Source: Hexactinellida sp. DTS-2022 (lineage: Eukaryota; Porifera; Hexactinellida). Taken from it: a DNA stretch of 64,000 nt. Of the stretch, positions 44,645-56,351 are shown piece by piece. The notes under the pieces are model-generated. The model was given only the letters and a program-made list of their open reading frames with translations, had not been told where the DNA came from and did no database searches. Both the position numbers and the translations under genes were made by a program. The stretch is taken from assembly GCA_028753945.1 (NCBI GenBank), contig JAPNXP010000010.1:2235042-2299041 (forward strand), written 5' to 3'. The first letter of the stretch is position 1. The number at the start of each line of letters is the position of its first letter.

Positions 44645-45175
44645 GACTGAATAGGATCGACTGCTCATTTCCGCCCTTATTAACAGGATTAACTGGAATA
44701 AGTTCGACTAGTTTACAAGACTGTAATAGGATCGACTTGAATAAGTTCGACTAGTTTACAAGACTGGAATAAGATCGACTGAAATAAGTTCGACTACTTT
44801 ACAAGACTGGAATAAGATCGACTGGAATAAGTTCGACTACTTTACAAGACTGGAATAAGTTCGACTTGAATAAGTTCGACTGGTTTACAAGCCTGGAATA
44901 AGTTCGACTAGTTTACAAGACTGGAATAAGATCGACTGGAATAAGTTCGACTACTTTACAAGACTGGAATAAGATCGACTACTTTACAAGACTGGAATAA
45001 GATCGACTGGAATAAGTTCGACAACTTTACAAGACTGGAATAAGTTCGACTTGAATAAGTTCGACTGGTTTACAAGACTGGAATAAGATCGACTGGAAGG
45101 AGTTCGACTAGTTCACAAGACTGGAATAAGATCGAATGGAATAATTTATAAATTGGAATAAGATCGACTGCAATA
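44645..45175. repeat. Terminal tandem array of the RING-MULE, left end
   Basis: About 12 imperfect units mixing 'aataagttcgact' and 'aataagatcgact' with 'agtttacaagactgg' spacers. Counterpart (inverted, about seven units) at 47595-47885. Confidence 0.9.
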
Positions 45176-45351
45176 CGTCTGAGCTCGACAGAATACATAC
45201 GTATTATTATTTCCCAATGATAATTGATTTTAATTATGTAGCTGTGATTATTACACTGATTAATGAATAATATAGAAAGCAATATTATATGTAGGTAACG
45301 AAATTCATGAAGCTAACAATTAGAATTAACTAATCTAATCTTACTACTGAA

Positions 45352-45760
45352 ACAACTTAAATGGAGGGGATCATAGGAAGTATTGTTGAATTGTCCCTCT
45401 ACAATTCGGACACTGCTTGAAACCATTCGTAGTAACTAAATTTCTGCACAAGAGTAACAAATCTGTGCATGACGACATGGAAAGATGATGGCATCAGCTT
45501 TGGTCACTAGACACACGCGACATGATCTTGGACGGATTGAGCTCGCATCGGTGCCAATAGATTGTGAATTAGTCTCTTCGCCTGATTGACCTTCTGTTTC
45601 AACTTCCGATTCGTTTGTATCCACTCGAAATGTCGAATAATCCAACGTTTGAAATTCCAATTGATAATCAGTGCTAATGCTTTTTAGATAGTTTAAAGGT
45701 GTTATCTCTCCGAATAACATTCTATTTTGAAGGATCTCTTCATTAAATTTTCTTTGAAGC
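45352..45760 (-). pseudogene. RING-finger module inside the MULE
   Basis: Minus strand: an acidic stretch (TNESEVETEGQSGEETNSQS) leads to CRVCLVTKADAIIFPCRHAQ, ICYSCAE (six ligands of a C3HC4 RING), then a stop. One frame over it continues NLVTTNGFKQCPNCRGTIQQ with the last two Cys, ending near 45352. RING-HC fingers recruit E2 ubiquitin-conjugating enzymes (family knowledge). It lies downstream of the MULE core on the same strand. About 700 bp of non-coding or intronic-looking sequence separates them, so it may be a separate exon or a second gene. Confidence 0.72.
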
Positions 45761-46039
45761 GTTAACGGTTTTATCGAGCTTCGGCTAATTGGTAAGATGG
45801 TTGTTTATTCTTTCCATATCCTTTTCACTGGAGAGAATTTTTAAAATCAAAATTGAGAAAGTTGAAATAGCCATTAATTTACTCTATATCTATGTAGTTT
45901 ATATGCATAATATTGGAACTTTAGAATTCATATATCCTCGGTTATAGCTTAATCAAATTTATATACAACATGAATCCATACTAGACTATTATCGACGATT
46001 TACTATCTAGAATTAAAATTTCGAATAGTAACCTCAATT

Positions 46040-46220
46040 TTGAATTGTTCCTTTCTCTATTTATCGACGTCTGGCCATGTACGAATTTTGATTTTGGACT
46101 TAAAATTTTATATATTTTATTTTTAGAAATTAATTTGTAAAATATATTTATTTTTGTATTAAAAAAATTATTGCTTAATAAAACTTACTTAATAAAGATA
46201 ATCTGTCATGGCCAGACGTT
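46040..46220. repeat. Inverted repeat inside the RING-MULE
   Basis: 'cgacgtctggccatg' (about 46063-46077) and its inverse 'catggccagacgt' (about 46207-46219) face each other across an AT-rich stretch. Possibly a small nested MITE or convergent terminator. 45770-46440 otherwise has no coding pattern. Confidence 0.5.
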
Positions 46221-46449
46221 AATAAATGTTCTCATACGCCTTTTTTACAATGTATGTCCTTTTCAAAAATTTTTATTTTCTTATACCGTTCCTTTTTTAT
46301 ATATATTTTCCCTAAAAGTAACCTCAAAGGTGATTTTTTCGAATTTCTTTTGTAGATTTGTTAATTTGGTATATTTACACACTATATTTAGCAATAATAA
46401 TAAATTTTGATTTCACAACTTTTGCAACGATGATCACTAAGTGTCCCCC

Positions 46450-47386
46450 TTAAACTCTTGATTGGAATAATACAAATTTGCAAGTCCATTTCTCAGTATT
46501 CCGATCTTATATGTTGCTTTTTTGTAAAGAAATAAACAACCACTTGCGACGGCCCCAGGGAAACCAAGTAGAAAATGATTGAAATAATGCTTCCTCGAAA
46601 TTTGTAACAATTCCTGACACAGTAAATTGGAATATTTCTTTTAAATTTTCAACTATTTTCCTATATAATACGCTTATCTTTCGAGACATAAGAATATGGA
46701 CAGCGGGTAAGGTATGAGATTTAAACTGAAGAAATATGTTCAATAATTGATAGAACTGATTTGGGACGACATAAAAAGTAGCATCAGCTTGTAATAGCGA
46801 CTCTGAATAAACTTGTAGGGCAGTACTCCAACTTGGACTCATAAATCCCAACGCAAATTCCCCATTTTCTGGCTCATTAATTGTGAATGTAATATATTGT
46901 TTATATTCATTACTCGAGACATTTAATAAGGAGATTGCTTCTTCAGCATCCTTAGGGATATTTGGTCTGTTTAACTTTCGCCTCTAATACATGGAACTTT
47001 CTAAATGAACAAAACTAACCTGCCCACCAACTCTTGATGAATTTGCTTCTTCGTCAAAAATTTGCTTTAGTGTACCTTGTGATATTTCCGCTCTTCGCTT
47101 AAGAGTTGTTCATAATTTCAAAATTTCCGCTTTTTCATCGGTTACTTGCTGGTGGTTATTGTGTTTCCTTGTCAAAGCAAATTGATCTGTTTCTAAGTAT
47201 ACACGTAGATGCAAGACCTGGAGATCCCTTCCTGGGATCTACACATTTTAAGTAGCGATATTTTCCGTTGTCTTTTTCATTAGTATAGACATACGATCCA
47301 CTGATATACACATGAGATCCTCTCCGCGCGCCTTCGATTATTTCATAAAAGGACTTGATTTTGGTATGGTAACAGATTTCCAGCAA
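46450..47386 (-). pseudogene. FLYWCH plus MULE transposase of the RING-MULE
   Basis: From 47386 down: SFYEIIEGARRGSHVYISGS, YVYTNEKDNGKYRYLKCVDP, STCILRNRSICF and (after a stop-free join) HNNHHQQVTDEKAEILKL complete a FLYWCH finger (Cys, Cys, His, His). Then comes RRAEISQGTLKQIFDEEA, a frame change, and the MULE core: LLQADATFYVVPNQFYQLLN (first Asp), LPAVHILMSRKISVLYRKI, SGIVTNFEEALFQSFSTWFP (second acidic residue changed to Asn-Phe-Glu), and in another frame GCLFLYKKATYKIGILRNGL. The Glu region beyond this is not visible. Decayed. Confidence 0.82.
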
Positions 47387-48199
47387 TAACAGTAATTTCT
47401 AGAAGTTTTACACGAAGTAAATAATTTTCAAACTCTCCGAGAGATTATAACGACAAGAAGCCAAATTTATGAACCTGTGTGGTTCATCAATAGTATAATC
47501 TTACTATACAATTAAGCGAAACATTACAACAGTTAGGTGGTAGACATAATCCCTTCGTATGCATGTATTTCATTCACACTTATAACAATCCTGGAAATTA
47601 GTCAAGCTTATTCCAGTCGATCTTATTCCAGTCTTGTGAATTAGTCGAACAAATTCCAGTCGATCTTATTACAGTCTTGTAAACTAGTCGAACTTAGTCC
47701 AGTCGATCTTATTCCAGTCTTGTAAACTAGTCGAACTTATTCCAGTCTTGTAAACTAGTCGAACTTATTCCAGTCTTGTAAACTAGTCGAACTTATTCCA
47801 GTCTTGTAAACTAGTCGAACTTATTCCAGTTGATCCTATTCCAGTCTTATAAATTAGTTGAACTTATTCCAGTCGATCTTATTCTGGTTTCCCATCCTAT
47901 TCTCTCTCTCCTGAACAAAAACTGGCCTGATACCAAGATTGCTCATGGAATGCCTCGACACCCTAAAGTCAAGAATCGGTAGAGCGTACTTTCCGTGACC
48001 TGAAAAATGCTCTGGTTTCGAAGATGAGAGACAATTCGAATAACTTAGGCTGGGTGAATTATGTCAGACGTCTTCAATTAGAAAAGAACACCACCTTTCA
48101 TTCGACGATTGGGATGACTTTGTATGAAGCCCCTATTGAGTTAGCATCATAAATTCATGAGGAGGAAGAATCCAATCTTTATTGGGGATTTATTTAAAT

Positions 48200-49530
48200 C
48201 ATTTTAAGCTAATTATTAACTCAATTCTAAGTCTAAAAATTCTAAATTTCAAAATACTTACTTATTCTTAAATGAATTATTTGAACTTATTAATTTGTAT
48301 GTTTAACCTAGCACTATTAAAATTTTGAATGTGTCAGGCAAAATATTGATTAAAAGCCATTTTGTTGGAATACGGAAATAATTTTTATACTCCCTTCTCT
48401 TACCGCTAACCTAGTAGGATATGTGGTACAGAAAAGTTAACCTTATATAATTAGCTACTATTAAATGTGAGGATATTAAATATATACTCTTACCGGATTT
48501 ACTTGTAACTCTATATTATGGCATCCTCCAAATTCACTGGTCGATATTAATTGAGAAACTAAGCCACTACTAAAGTTATTGTCTATGTTCCTCATCGTTG
48601 TGTACAACCAGAAGGGGCATAAAATTTACAGCACATCATGCATGAGTTACTATAGGGTGAACGATTTCTCGCTATGTACAGTCAGCTACCGTTATGATGA
48701 ACTCAGCTATTACGAAAGGATTACAGTCCCAAACTTGGGTCCCAGCCTAAAGTTAGGGTGCCACAGTGTTGTACTATTCTTTAGTGATGGTTAATTTTCT
48801 ATATTTGGAGTTGGTATATCGGACAATCTCTATTATCTAGAAAATCTTTAGGTATTATTAACATAAATATTTAACTATATCGGCACTTCCTGGATCAGTT
48901 TTTTCCCAATTACCCACTTTCCATTTTCTACGTAAACTTATAGAGGGTCCACTGATTTAAATAGACGAGTTAGGATGCACACCGCAATAAGTTTGGGTAC
49001 CCATGCTTACAACAATAGTGTTAGTGTTACTATGACTACGGCTACATACATATATGCTATACAGTATAATATACTGAAGGTCACTCTATACAACGATCAA
49101 TTGCTCATAAGCTAGCTCCAGCTAAAATTTTAAATTATAACGTAATATTATCGGCCTGTCTATGGGACCTTTGAACGTTGAGTAATGCTTTCAAGGAGGA
49201 TAAAGAATATTAATATGACAGTTTATCCTTATTGTTACAAAAGGCAATAAATCGTGACACAAGGAAGGGTGTCCATAATTTTCGGTCACTTGAACGACCC
49301 CTTTAGCAGTTACCTGACATAACGACAATTTTAGGCTAGTCCTTTAAGTGGTCATAACTAACAGGTTTCATAGAATTAAATGCAATATTTTATTTAAACA
49401 TATTCAGTGCAAGATGTAAGAACACGCGTAGCGCGGTCGAGCAACTTGTAATTATAATTTAAGTAGCTATAGTAAATTATCATTCTAATAAAAGTGGCCT
49501 AATGTATATTTCCTTTCCATATCTAGGTCC
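48200..49530. other. AT-rich interval with an isolated pogo-like end
   Basis: 48679-48730 reads 'cagtcagctaccgttatgat', a pogo-like terminus without a partner. No other feature recognised. Confidence 0.4.
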
Positions 49531-49632
49531 GAGTCTCAAGGGCCCTGTCATTCCCCATTCCTATTACACGATTTTGCCATATTATTGCACAAACTATTGA
49601 ATATACATTAACCATAATCAAGAAATACTCAA

Positions 49633-51367
49633 ATAATAATAATAATAATAATACAGCATTTGTTTGCGCATTATACAAATGTCTCAATGCGCTTACAATT
49701 TTGTACATGAAAATAAAATAAAATAAATAAAAAGATTCAGAATATATTCAGTAATAAGATTAAGTTCAGGGGTATAAAGTACATTAACTAATTGGACTAA
49801 GAGTGCGAACAGATGACAATGAAAAATTAGAATATTAATACATCTCAGCTAACTTAACCACAAGGCATCTTCATTAAGTCCGAATAGAAAGGTCTTTAAT
49901 TGTCTCTTAAAAATATCAACTGATCCACTCATTCTAATATCTTTGGGGACTGAATTCCATAATATCGGGGCAATGACAGAAAAAGCCCTGCCACCATAAT
50001 ATTTCTTTTCTGGAATTGGGACATACAGATTTCGATCTGATTCTGATCTCAGACTTCTACAAAACTGCCGAGGAATTAGAATATTTGTAAGGTAAGAAGG
50101 TGACTGATAGAGAAGAGATTTGAAGGTAATTAAGAGTACTTTATAAATAATTCGCTTTTTAACTGTGAGCCAGTGAAGTTGTTCCAGAATTGGCGAAATG
50201 TGGTCAAATTTCTTACTTTTGTGATTAAACGGGCTGATGCATTTTGAATTCGTTGAATTTTGTTTATTTCATTGTTAGTCAGTCCATACAAAATCGAGTT
50301 ACAATAGTCTATTTTGGAGGATATAAAAGCATGTACTAACCGTTCTAATTTATTTCTGTCTAAATATTTACTGATACTTTTAATATTTCTCAAAGAAAAC
50401 GATGCAGATGAACACAAATTAGATACATGTTTTTTCATGCTAAGATTGCAATCTAATATGACACCAAGATTACGTACACTATCAACTGGTTTAATATCAT
50501 GCCCATCTATCGTCATACTCAAAGTTGGAGTAACTGTCTTAAATTTACAAGAAAAGTGAATATACTGGGTTTTCCCTGGATTACAACTTAACCGATTAGA
50601 TTTATACCAACATATAATATCATTTGAACAAGTTTCCAGAGATTTTAACTGGACTTTAGGATGGTCAATGCTGAAAGAAGTATACACTTGTGTATCATCC
50701 GCATATATCATGATGTCAAGTTTATGTAGTCTAGCAATTTCTTAAATAGGTGAAATATAGAGTAGAAAAAGAATTGGTCCTAGCACAGAGCCTTGTGGAA
50801 CACCCCATTGAAAATTATACGACTCCGATTTAGCTTTAGAAACAACAGCTGTCTGCGAACGATTTGTCAAATAGGACCTAATCCACTGTAGCACAACTCC
50901 ACAGAAACCAAATTTTTGTTTCAACCTCTTCAAAAGTAATTCATGGTCTACAGTATCAAAGGCGCTACTTAGATCAAATAATACAAGAGCCACATCAAGA
51001 TTGTTATCCAGTGAAGAGCTATATCATCAACAAGTCTTAGCAGCAGTGTTTCAGTAGAGTGGTGGCGCATATATGCTGACTGTTTACTTGGGTAAAGATT
51101 GTTCTCAAGCAAATAGCAATCAATCTGAGAAACCACGATACGCTCAATAATCTTACTTAAAAAGGGAAGGTTCGAAACTGGACGATAATTTGCAAAATTA
51201 TCCAAATCAAGGGAGGATTTTTTAATCATGGGATAAACTAGAGATTTCTTAAGATGTGATGGAAAAACACCAGTTGATAATGATCTGTTTATGATTGCTG
51301 TAATAGGTAGAAGGAGTGGCCGAATACACTTTTTCAAAATAGGAATAGGAAGCGGGTCTAGACTCTA
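49633..51367 (-). mobile_element. 5'-truncated CR1/L2-like LINE between 102-bp direct repeats
   Basis: 1735 bp on the minus strand: RT fingers to C-terminus, a 3' UTR (49680-49860), and an (ATT)n tail at its 3' end (49633-49652). 49531-49632 and 51368-51469 are direct copies differing at two positions. The sequence right of the second copy continues into a known repeat (51470-51600), so the site before insertion is readable. Confidence 0.85.
49860..51360 (-). pseudogene. CR1/L2-like LINE reverse transcriptase
   Basis: Minus strand from 51340: IRPLLLPITAIINRSLSTGV, DLDNFANYRPVSNLPFLSKI, SAYMRHHSTETLLLRL; a frame change near 51000; ALVLFDLSSAFDTVDHELLL (first catalytic Asp), QWGVPQGSVLGPILFLLYIS; a stop region near 50740; MIYADDTQVYTSF with intact YADD; SVRNLGVILDCNLSMKKHVS; a frameshift near 50200; then LEQLHWLTVKKRIIYKVLLI, RSLRSESDRNLYVP, GGRAFSVIAPILWNSVPKDI and FKRQLKTFLFGLNEDAL. 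The LHWL...RAFS..AP..WN..P end is typical of CR1/L2. Three lesions; catalytic residues retained. Confidence 0.88.
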
Positions 51368-51469
51368 GAGTCTCAAGGGCCCTGTCATTCCCCATTCCTA
51401 ATACACGATTTTGCCATATGATTGCACAAACTATTGAATATACATTAACCATAATCAAGAAATACTCAA

Positions 51470-51600
51470 TTACACACAATAACATTGTGTATCCGTGGAT
51501 ACACAAAGTTTGGCAACTGTGTGTTCGTAAACACACAGCAAATACTGTGTGTTCGCAAATACACATGCGTTTTCGTGAACACACAAGTTTATGATACACT
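51470..51600. repeat. 'tgtgttcgcaaa' palindromic repeat, copy 2
   Basis: Inverted relative of 43681-43830, made of 'tgtgttcgtaaacacaca' units. Begins exactly where the right copy of the LINE target duplication ends. Confidence 0.6.
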
Positions 51601-51649
51601 GCAACATATAAACCTCCGAATTTCCTGTAGTTTAGATTGTCTTTTAATA

Positions 51650-51990
51650 CGAGTTTATCTTAGGGACGGATTCGCAGACCTCACGTTTATGCTATTAACT
51701 CAAAAGATTTACGCTGTACGTACGCATTATCCCATCAGTGGAAAGATGAAAGTTGTGACAACCCATATATCAGCCCAAAATATCAAATCCCTTAAGATGA
51801 CTTAGCAATTTTCGCTCAAATTTCGACCTCGGTTTTTCCATAATAACTCAAAAATTATTAATTATATCAAATTTTTCTTTTAATCACATTCGTATATATA
51901 TATCTGACCTATGACAACCTTTCATGAAAACTTCAAAACAAAATATTCATTTTTGAAAAAAATATTATTAACAAAAATTTCACTAGAATC
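51650..51990. repeat. Dispersed repeat, inverted copy of 9480-9720
   Basis: See 9480-9720. No termini or coding content recognised. Confidence 0.5.
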
Positions 51991-54160
51991 TGCCTACAAT
52001 GATAATTTGCTTACTTATCCATTATTCATAGTGTAGAATTTGTTGGAAACTCTAATAATTCTATTGATGATGATTTATTTGGTTTGCGTCACAGTTGTCA
52101 CAGGAACTAAAGTTTTTGATTCTTATGAAGAATAATTCATGACTGAATTTTCTAATTATATCAGGATTAGTGATTACTTTCTGTAAACACGATTACAATA
52201 CCTTACATATAATACAAACAATTTCAATATACAAGTATTTGGAATGCAATATTTATTAAGAAAATATATCAGACTTACATATAACAATATTATGGTTACA
52301 ACAACAAAGTAGGTATTTTAAGCAACTCTAGGTTTTTTCCTTTCCATGACCTGCGTAACTTCAATCTGAATGATCTTGCTTGTGCCGATGTTTCTTCTCT
52401 CCAATATACGAAATTTGCCTTTTAAATAGGGTGAATCTCATATAAATGTGAAGCAACATAGTATCTCAGAATCTGACTTACTAACGATGCATGATATTAA
52501 ATAGTGACAATTATTAGTAATGCTTATATGAGGTAAGAAAGATCGAGATAACCAAAGTTATTCTAAAAAAGGTAGAGAACTACTTAGTAGAAACATGGAA
52601 ACAAAGAGAACTAGTTTATTGGTTTAGGATTTAACACATTAATGATAGTATGCATTAATTCCTATATCTATATTAAATAACAAAGCAGTTGCAAACACCT
52701 CAAAGATCTGTAGCCCATTTCCCATTCTTCCTCGATCCTGTTTTGTTAACCCAGTCTTTGTACGTTTTGATAACGTACAAGACATATTTTGTGCATAAAT
52801 ATTTACTGCAACTCATACTTAGGTCACCTAGCATATTATCGATTATTAGTTCCCTAAACTCTGTATGGAAATCTTTACTGCCATTGATGAGTTAAGAAAT
52901 TGTCGAGAAATAGCAATTCCATCGACAATTGTATTCTGAGTCAAGTTCGGGGAATAATTTAATAAACTTTCTTTATTATCTAGAATATCAAAATAGGAGC
53001 ACGGAAACTCCTCGCGAAATTAAAATTTCCACTTTTTGCACTTAGAAATCTGCCAGTCAGTATGTGGGGACGAAAGCTTGGTAGTATATATCGTATTATC
53101 CCCGTCTCAATTATTTCCTCATCAGTGATTATAGAGGCCACTCGCATTACTTTTGATGCAGTTTGCGAACGTAAACTAGATAATTTTTCACATTTTCTGT
53201 GGGGAAAATTACGTTTAATTTACACATTTTGTTTCTACTCTCAACTTTTGTCTTCCTAAATTTTTGAAATTCAAATGATTTAGGTTGTAAATAACCACAA
53301 TACACTTTCTTTCTTCATGACAATTCTTCATTACTTTCATCATCCAAACTATTTCTTACTCTTTTATGAACTTTAAATACCCTATTTGATCGCGGGTGAA
53401 AGGCAAATTGAAATGCTGATAACGTACTTACTATACCAGGATATAGCAATTTTATCAATTCTCCATGCCTCAAATTAGTTTTGATCCAAGATTTGCAATT
53501 ATTTGCAATATTTACAAAATGTTTCCGAAAGGGGATTTTTCTCTATTTGTTTTACTATCCTTGTTATCAATAGCATTATTCTCATCCATATGTTCTTCCA
53601 CCAAATATTCTTACTCTCTAAAGAGTTTACGGATTCATTACTATTGTATATTTTCAGCAAATGAGCATGTTATTTACAATTTCACTTAAAGAACTATTCA
53701 TAAATACAATGCATAAAGATTGGAATAAATTATTGATACTTGTCATTTCAACAGCGCGTCCTATCTACCCAAAACAATGTATTAACAGTATTCTCACATC
53801 TTTTTTAATTTAAATTTTTTATTTGTATGTAATCCTATGCTGTATATTAAATGAGCTGAACATAAGTGAAGAAATACTTTAAAGTCCGTTTCATTAACTG
53901 CATAATTTACATCTACCATTTTCCAACACTTATGGAGATAGGTATCTATATCACACTTGAGAAAATACAACAAGAACTTTTAATCAAAACCCAGCTGAAA
54001 TCTATTTCAACTTGTGAAATGTTTAGATCGCCCAGTATTTTCTTTGCATCAAGGGACCATTTGTGCAAAAAATAACTTATTTCAGCACTGGTGTGTCCTA
54101 AACTAATAATTTCTGCTAGTGGAACATCATCTGAGGAAAGAAAATGACTGTGTCAGATTG
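51990..54160. other. AT-rich interval, no recognised gene
   Basis: Nothing identifiable. The minus strand at 53420-53280 reads LRHGELIKLLYPGIVSTLSA then FHPRSNRVFKVHKRVRNSLD, which looks protein-like but is short and matches no family I know. It might be an exon or an old transposon remnant. Confidence 0.35.
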
Positions 54161-54169
54161 AATTCCGTT

Positions 54170-56351
54170 TCAATTTAAAGTCGATCTATTCTTCCTTCCT
54201 TGTATCGATCCTATAATATCCCTCTTCATAACGGTTAAAGATAACACCAATAATATTTTGTGTTTCAAAGGTGATCTCTTGTCAACTACTGATATATTTA
54301 AGACAATGTTATCCCCGACAACGAAAGTATATAGCTTTTTTCGCGACTGCTTGCCCATACTGTTTGGATTGTCCACGCTTGGAGCTTTGCTCTTAAGGAC
54401 AACTATGTCCCTATTTTGTAGCCTACAAAAATTTCGATGCACAGGATGTCCACTTGTATTCCGTCAACTTCAGGTCCACAAATTTCATGAACTAGCCTGC
54501 TACAGTCAGGACTTGCATGAGCGTTACTGTAAGCTACATTGTAAAATACGGCACAGTTTGGGTCTAATGAGACCTGACTGGATTATTATGTGAGAGGGAC
54601 AAGTACAAATTGTAAGAACGTAGACGTCTCTAGTTGTAGTAAACTCAGCTGTATTTGGTGGATGCATGTAATTTGTTAAAGAATTGAAATTGATTAGAGT
54701 ACAGATGCTGGTATATGAAAATAAGTTTATGGTGGAATGGATGAAAGGGAATGGGATGTGTCATACTCGTTGTTGTGAGACATGGCCTACTTATTATACG
54801 GCTATATATGTCGCCGAGAAGGCCATAAAACAAAGAGGCCAGTTTCTAATCTTCAAAATGGAGAATTGATCTTTATTCGAATAATTAGCAATGATAGAGC
54901 TGAAAAGTGTATTATAACTATATAGGAATATGGTATCCAGGTATACATAGCACCCTCCTGAATTGTGATATGTCATCATCTGATGACGTTATGGTTATTT
55001 TGTTTGCGAAATATCTTGTTTTTCTAGCATACTTTTAACATAGTTAAACGGGTTATAAATGTTCAAAATTGGAACATGGTTATACCCAGAAGTAGTAGAA
55101 TAAAATATATCGAAATTATAAATGGAATGTTGACTCATTCCTCGGTTGCCATGGAAAATGTATATTTCCTAAAATGTGCCATAACTCAAAAACTATAAAT
55201 GTTATGTAAACTAGACTGGTACTGATCTGTTCGGAATAGGTAACTTCCTATTCATCGATAATACATTTTATATGCCTAACTTCAATAATTTTTGAGATAG
55301 TGAGTCATTACCTAATAATGAATTAAGTGTTAATTAGCTCATTATCTCAAAAACTCTGTTAAAGGTATGCTAGAAAAACAAGATATTTCGCAAACAAAAT
55401 AACCATAACGTCATCAGATGATGACATATCACAATTCTGGAGGGTGCTATGTATACCTGGATACCATATTCCTATATAGTTATAATACACTTTTCAGCTC
55501 TATCATTGCTAATTATTCGAATAAAGATAAATTCTCCATTTTGAAGATTAGAAACTGGCCTCTTTGTTTTATGGCCTTCTCGGCGACATATATAGCGGTA
55601 TATTAAGTAGGCCATTTGTGAGAATATTCTGAAGAGCAAGGAAGGAAAAGGTCTTTTATTATTCATAGTGACCAGCTCAGACTGTTGTGCATTGAAACAC
55701 GTTTGATTGATTTCCCTTGATATAGGAGAATCCTGCAACTCTCGTGATTCGTCATTGGTTGGTAGAAATTGGTTAAGAAAATGGACTTTCATTCCTTGTT
55801 TGTGTAGGTTCATCGAAGAATGGATAGCCTGATTTTCCATTTCACCTGCGTGTTGAAGAAATCTATTGACACTATTAATAATATTTAATATCTTTAGTAG
55901 CATGGTACTTATGTTATATTTCCTATCTCTGGTGTAATGTCACCTGCCATTTCATCGGAATTCCGAAATCTCCCATGCCTTTCACAGGTTCCCTTCCTAA
56001 TAATTTGCGATCTGGGTTAATTGAGTGCATTGCAATTGGAATGCACTTGACCCAGCAGTCATCATTCGATTGTCTCATGATGGAACCTATCACTCGTTTA
56101 ATTTATTGGTTCACTCTCTCCATGGGCCTTGTGCCTGGGATGTCTGGGTTTACCATGAACACTTTTTGTATAGTATCTGACAGTATTCGGTCCGCAATCG
56201 TAGTGTACTTTTCAGTATCATGTAAAAAACAGTCTGGCTCCTGCGGAAGTATTGGGACATAGTACAGGAAAGATTTTAACAATCTCAGAGACCTGTACGA
56301 AGTTAGAAGAACACTATTGATGCTGGCATTTACAAGATTAATAAAAGGCAA
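54170..56351 (-). pseudogene. Second KRAB-A2/Ginger-like integrase, decayed and interrupted
   Basis: Minus-strand blocks in plausible order: FLHDTEKYTTIADRILSDTI and PGTRPMERVNQ, stop, IKRVIGSIMRQSNDDCWVKC with GREPVKGMGDFGIP (56290-55930; the Glu helix of the integrase core); a middle block MENQAIHSSMNLHKQGMKV (55903-55640); the foldback insertion (54781-55615); then VVGDNIVLNISVVDKRSPLK near 54360-54250, which resembles the beta-barrel after the integrase core in KRAB-A2-type proteins. Upstream of that, frame-broken Cys-rich sequence (54590-54443). Whether all blocks belong to one gene is an inference. Confidence 0.6.
54781..55615. mobile_element. Foldback element with ~250-bp inverted arms
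   Basis: Arms 54783-55035 and about 55360-55613 are almost identical inverted copies (61 and 62 codons in an arbitrary frame differ at one position). TTGTGAGA lies on both sides (54773-54780, 55616-55623), a perfect 8-bp duplication. The centre carries the block shared with 16067-16912. 835 bp, close to the 846 bp of that element, but the outermost sequence differs. Non-coding. Confidence 0.88.

Larger units (their letters stand above)
44640..47892 (-). mobile_element. MULE with tandem-repeat termini encoding FLYWCH, MULE and RING
   Basis: 3253-bp element with a perfect 9-bp target duplication CATCCTATT (44631-44639, 47893-47901). Both ends are long arrays of 'gactggaataagatcgactggaataagttcgact' (44645-45175, inverted at 47595-47885). 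The interior encodes, in minus-strand order, a FLYWCH finger, a MULE core and a C-terminal RING finger. Confidence 0.92.
44283..48170 (+). pseudogene. Integrase of a KRAB-A2/Ginger-like element, split by a MULE
   Basis: DDE integrase remains on the plus strand in two blocks (44283-44639, 47893-48170). Block one: CEKCHLRKARKSFKYLVVKP (end of the zinc-binding HHCC region), CQVDRLQVYVTRH (first catalytic Asp), GVLVNQDHFTKFIPLRPL, then after a frame change EYLFCELGPPHILQSDNGAE (second Asp). Block two: NWPDTKIAHGMPRHPK, then after a frame change QESVERTFRDLKNAL (Glu) and NNLGWVNYVRRLQLEKNTTF with HSTIGMTLYEAPIE. Removing 44640-47892 and one copy of CATCCTATT gives continuous reading through NNILFSLLNKNWPD. 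Family call from motif spacing; LTR-type integrase is the alternative. Confidence 0.82.

Noticed and set aside
56103..56351. Gypsy-type LTR retrotransposon
   Set aside because: Only integrase-like blocks are seen; no RT, RNase H, gag or LTR pair nearby, and the C-terminal barrel block fits a KRAB-A2/Ginger-like protein better.
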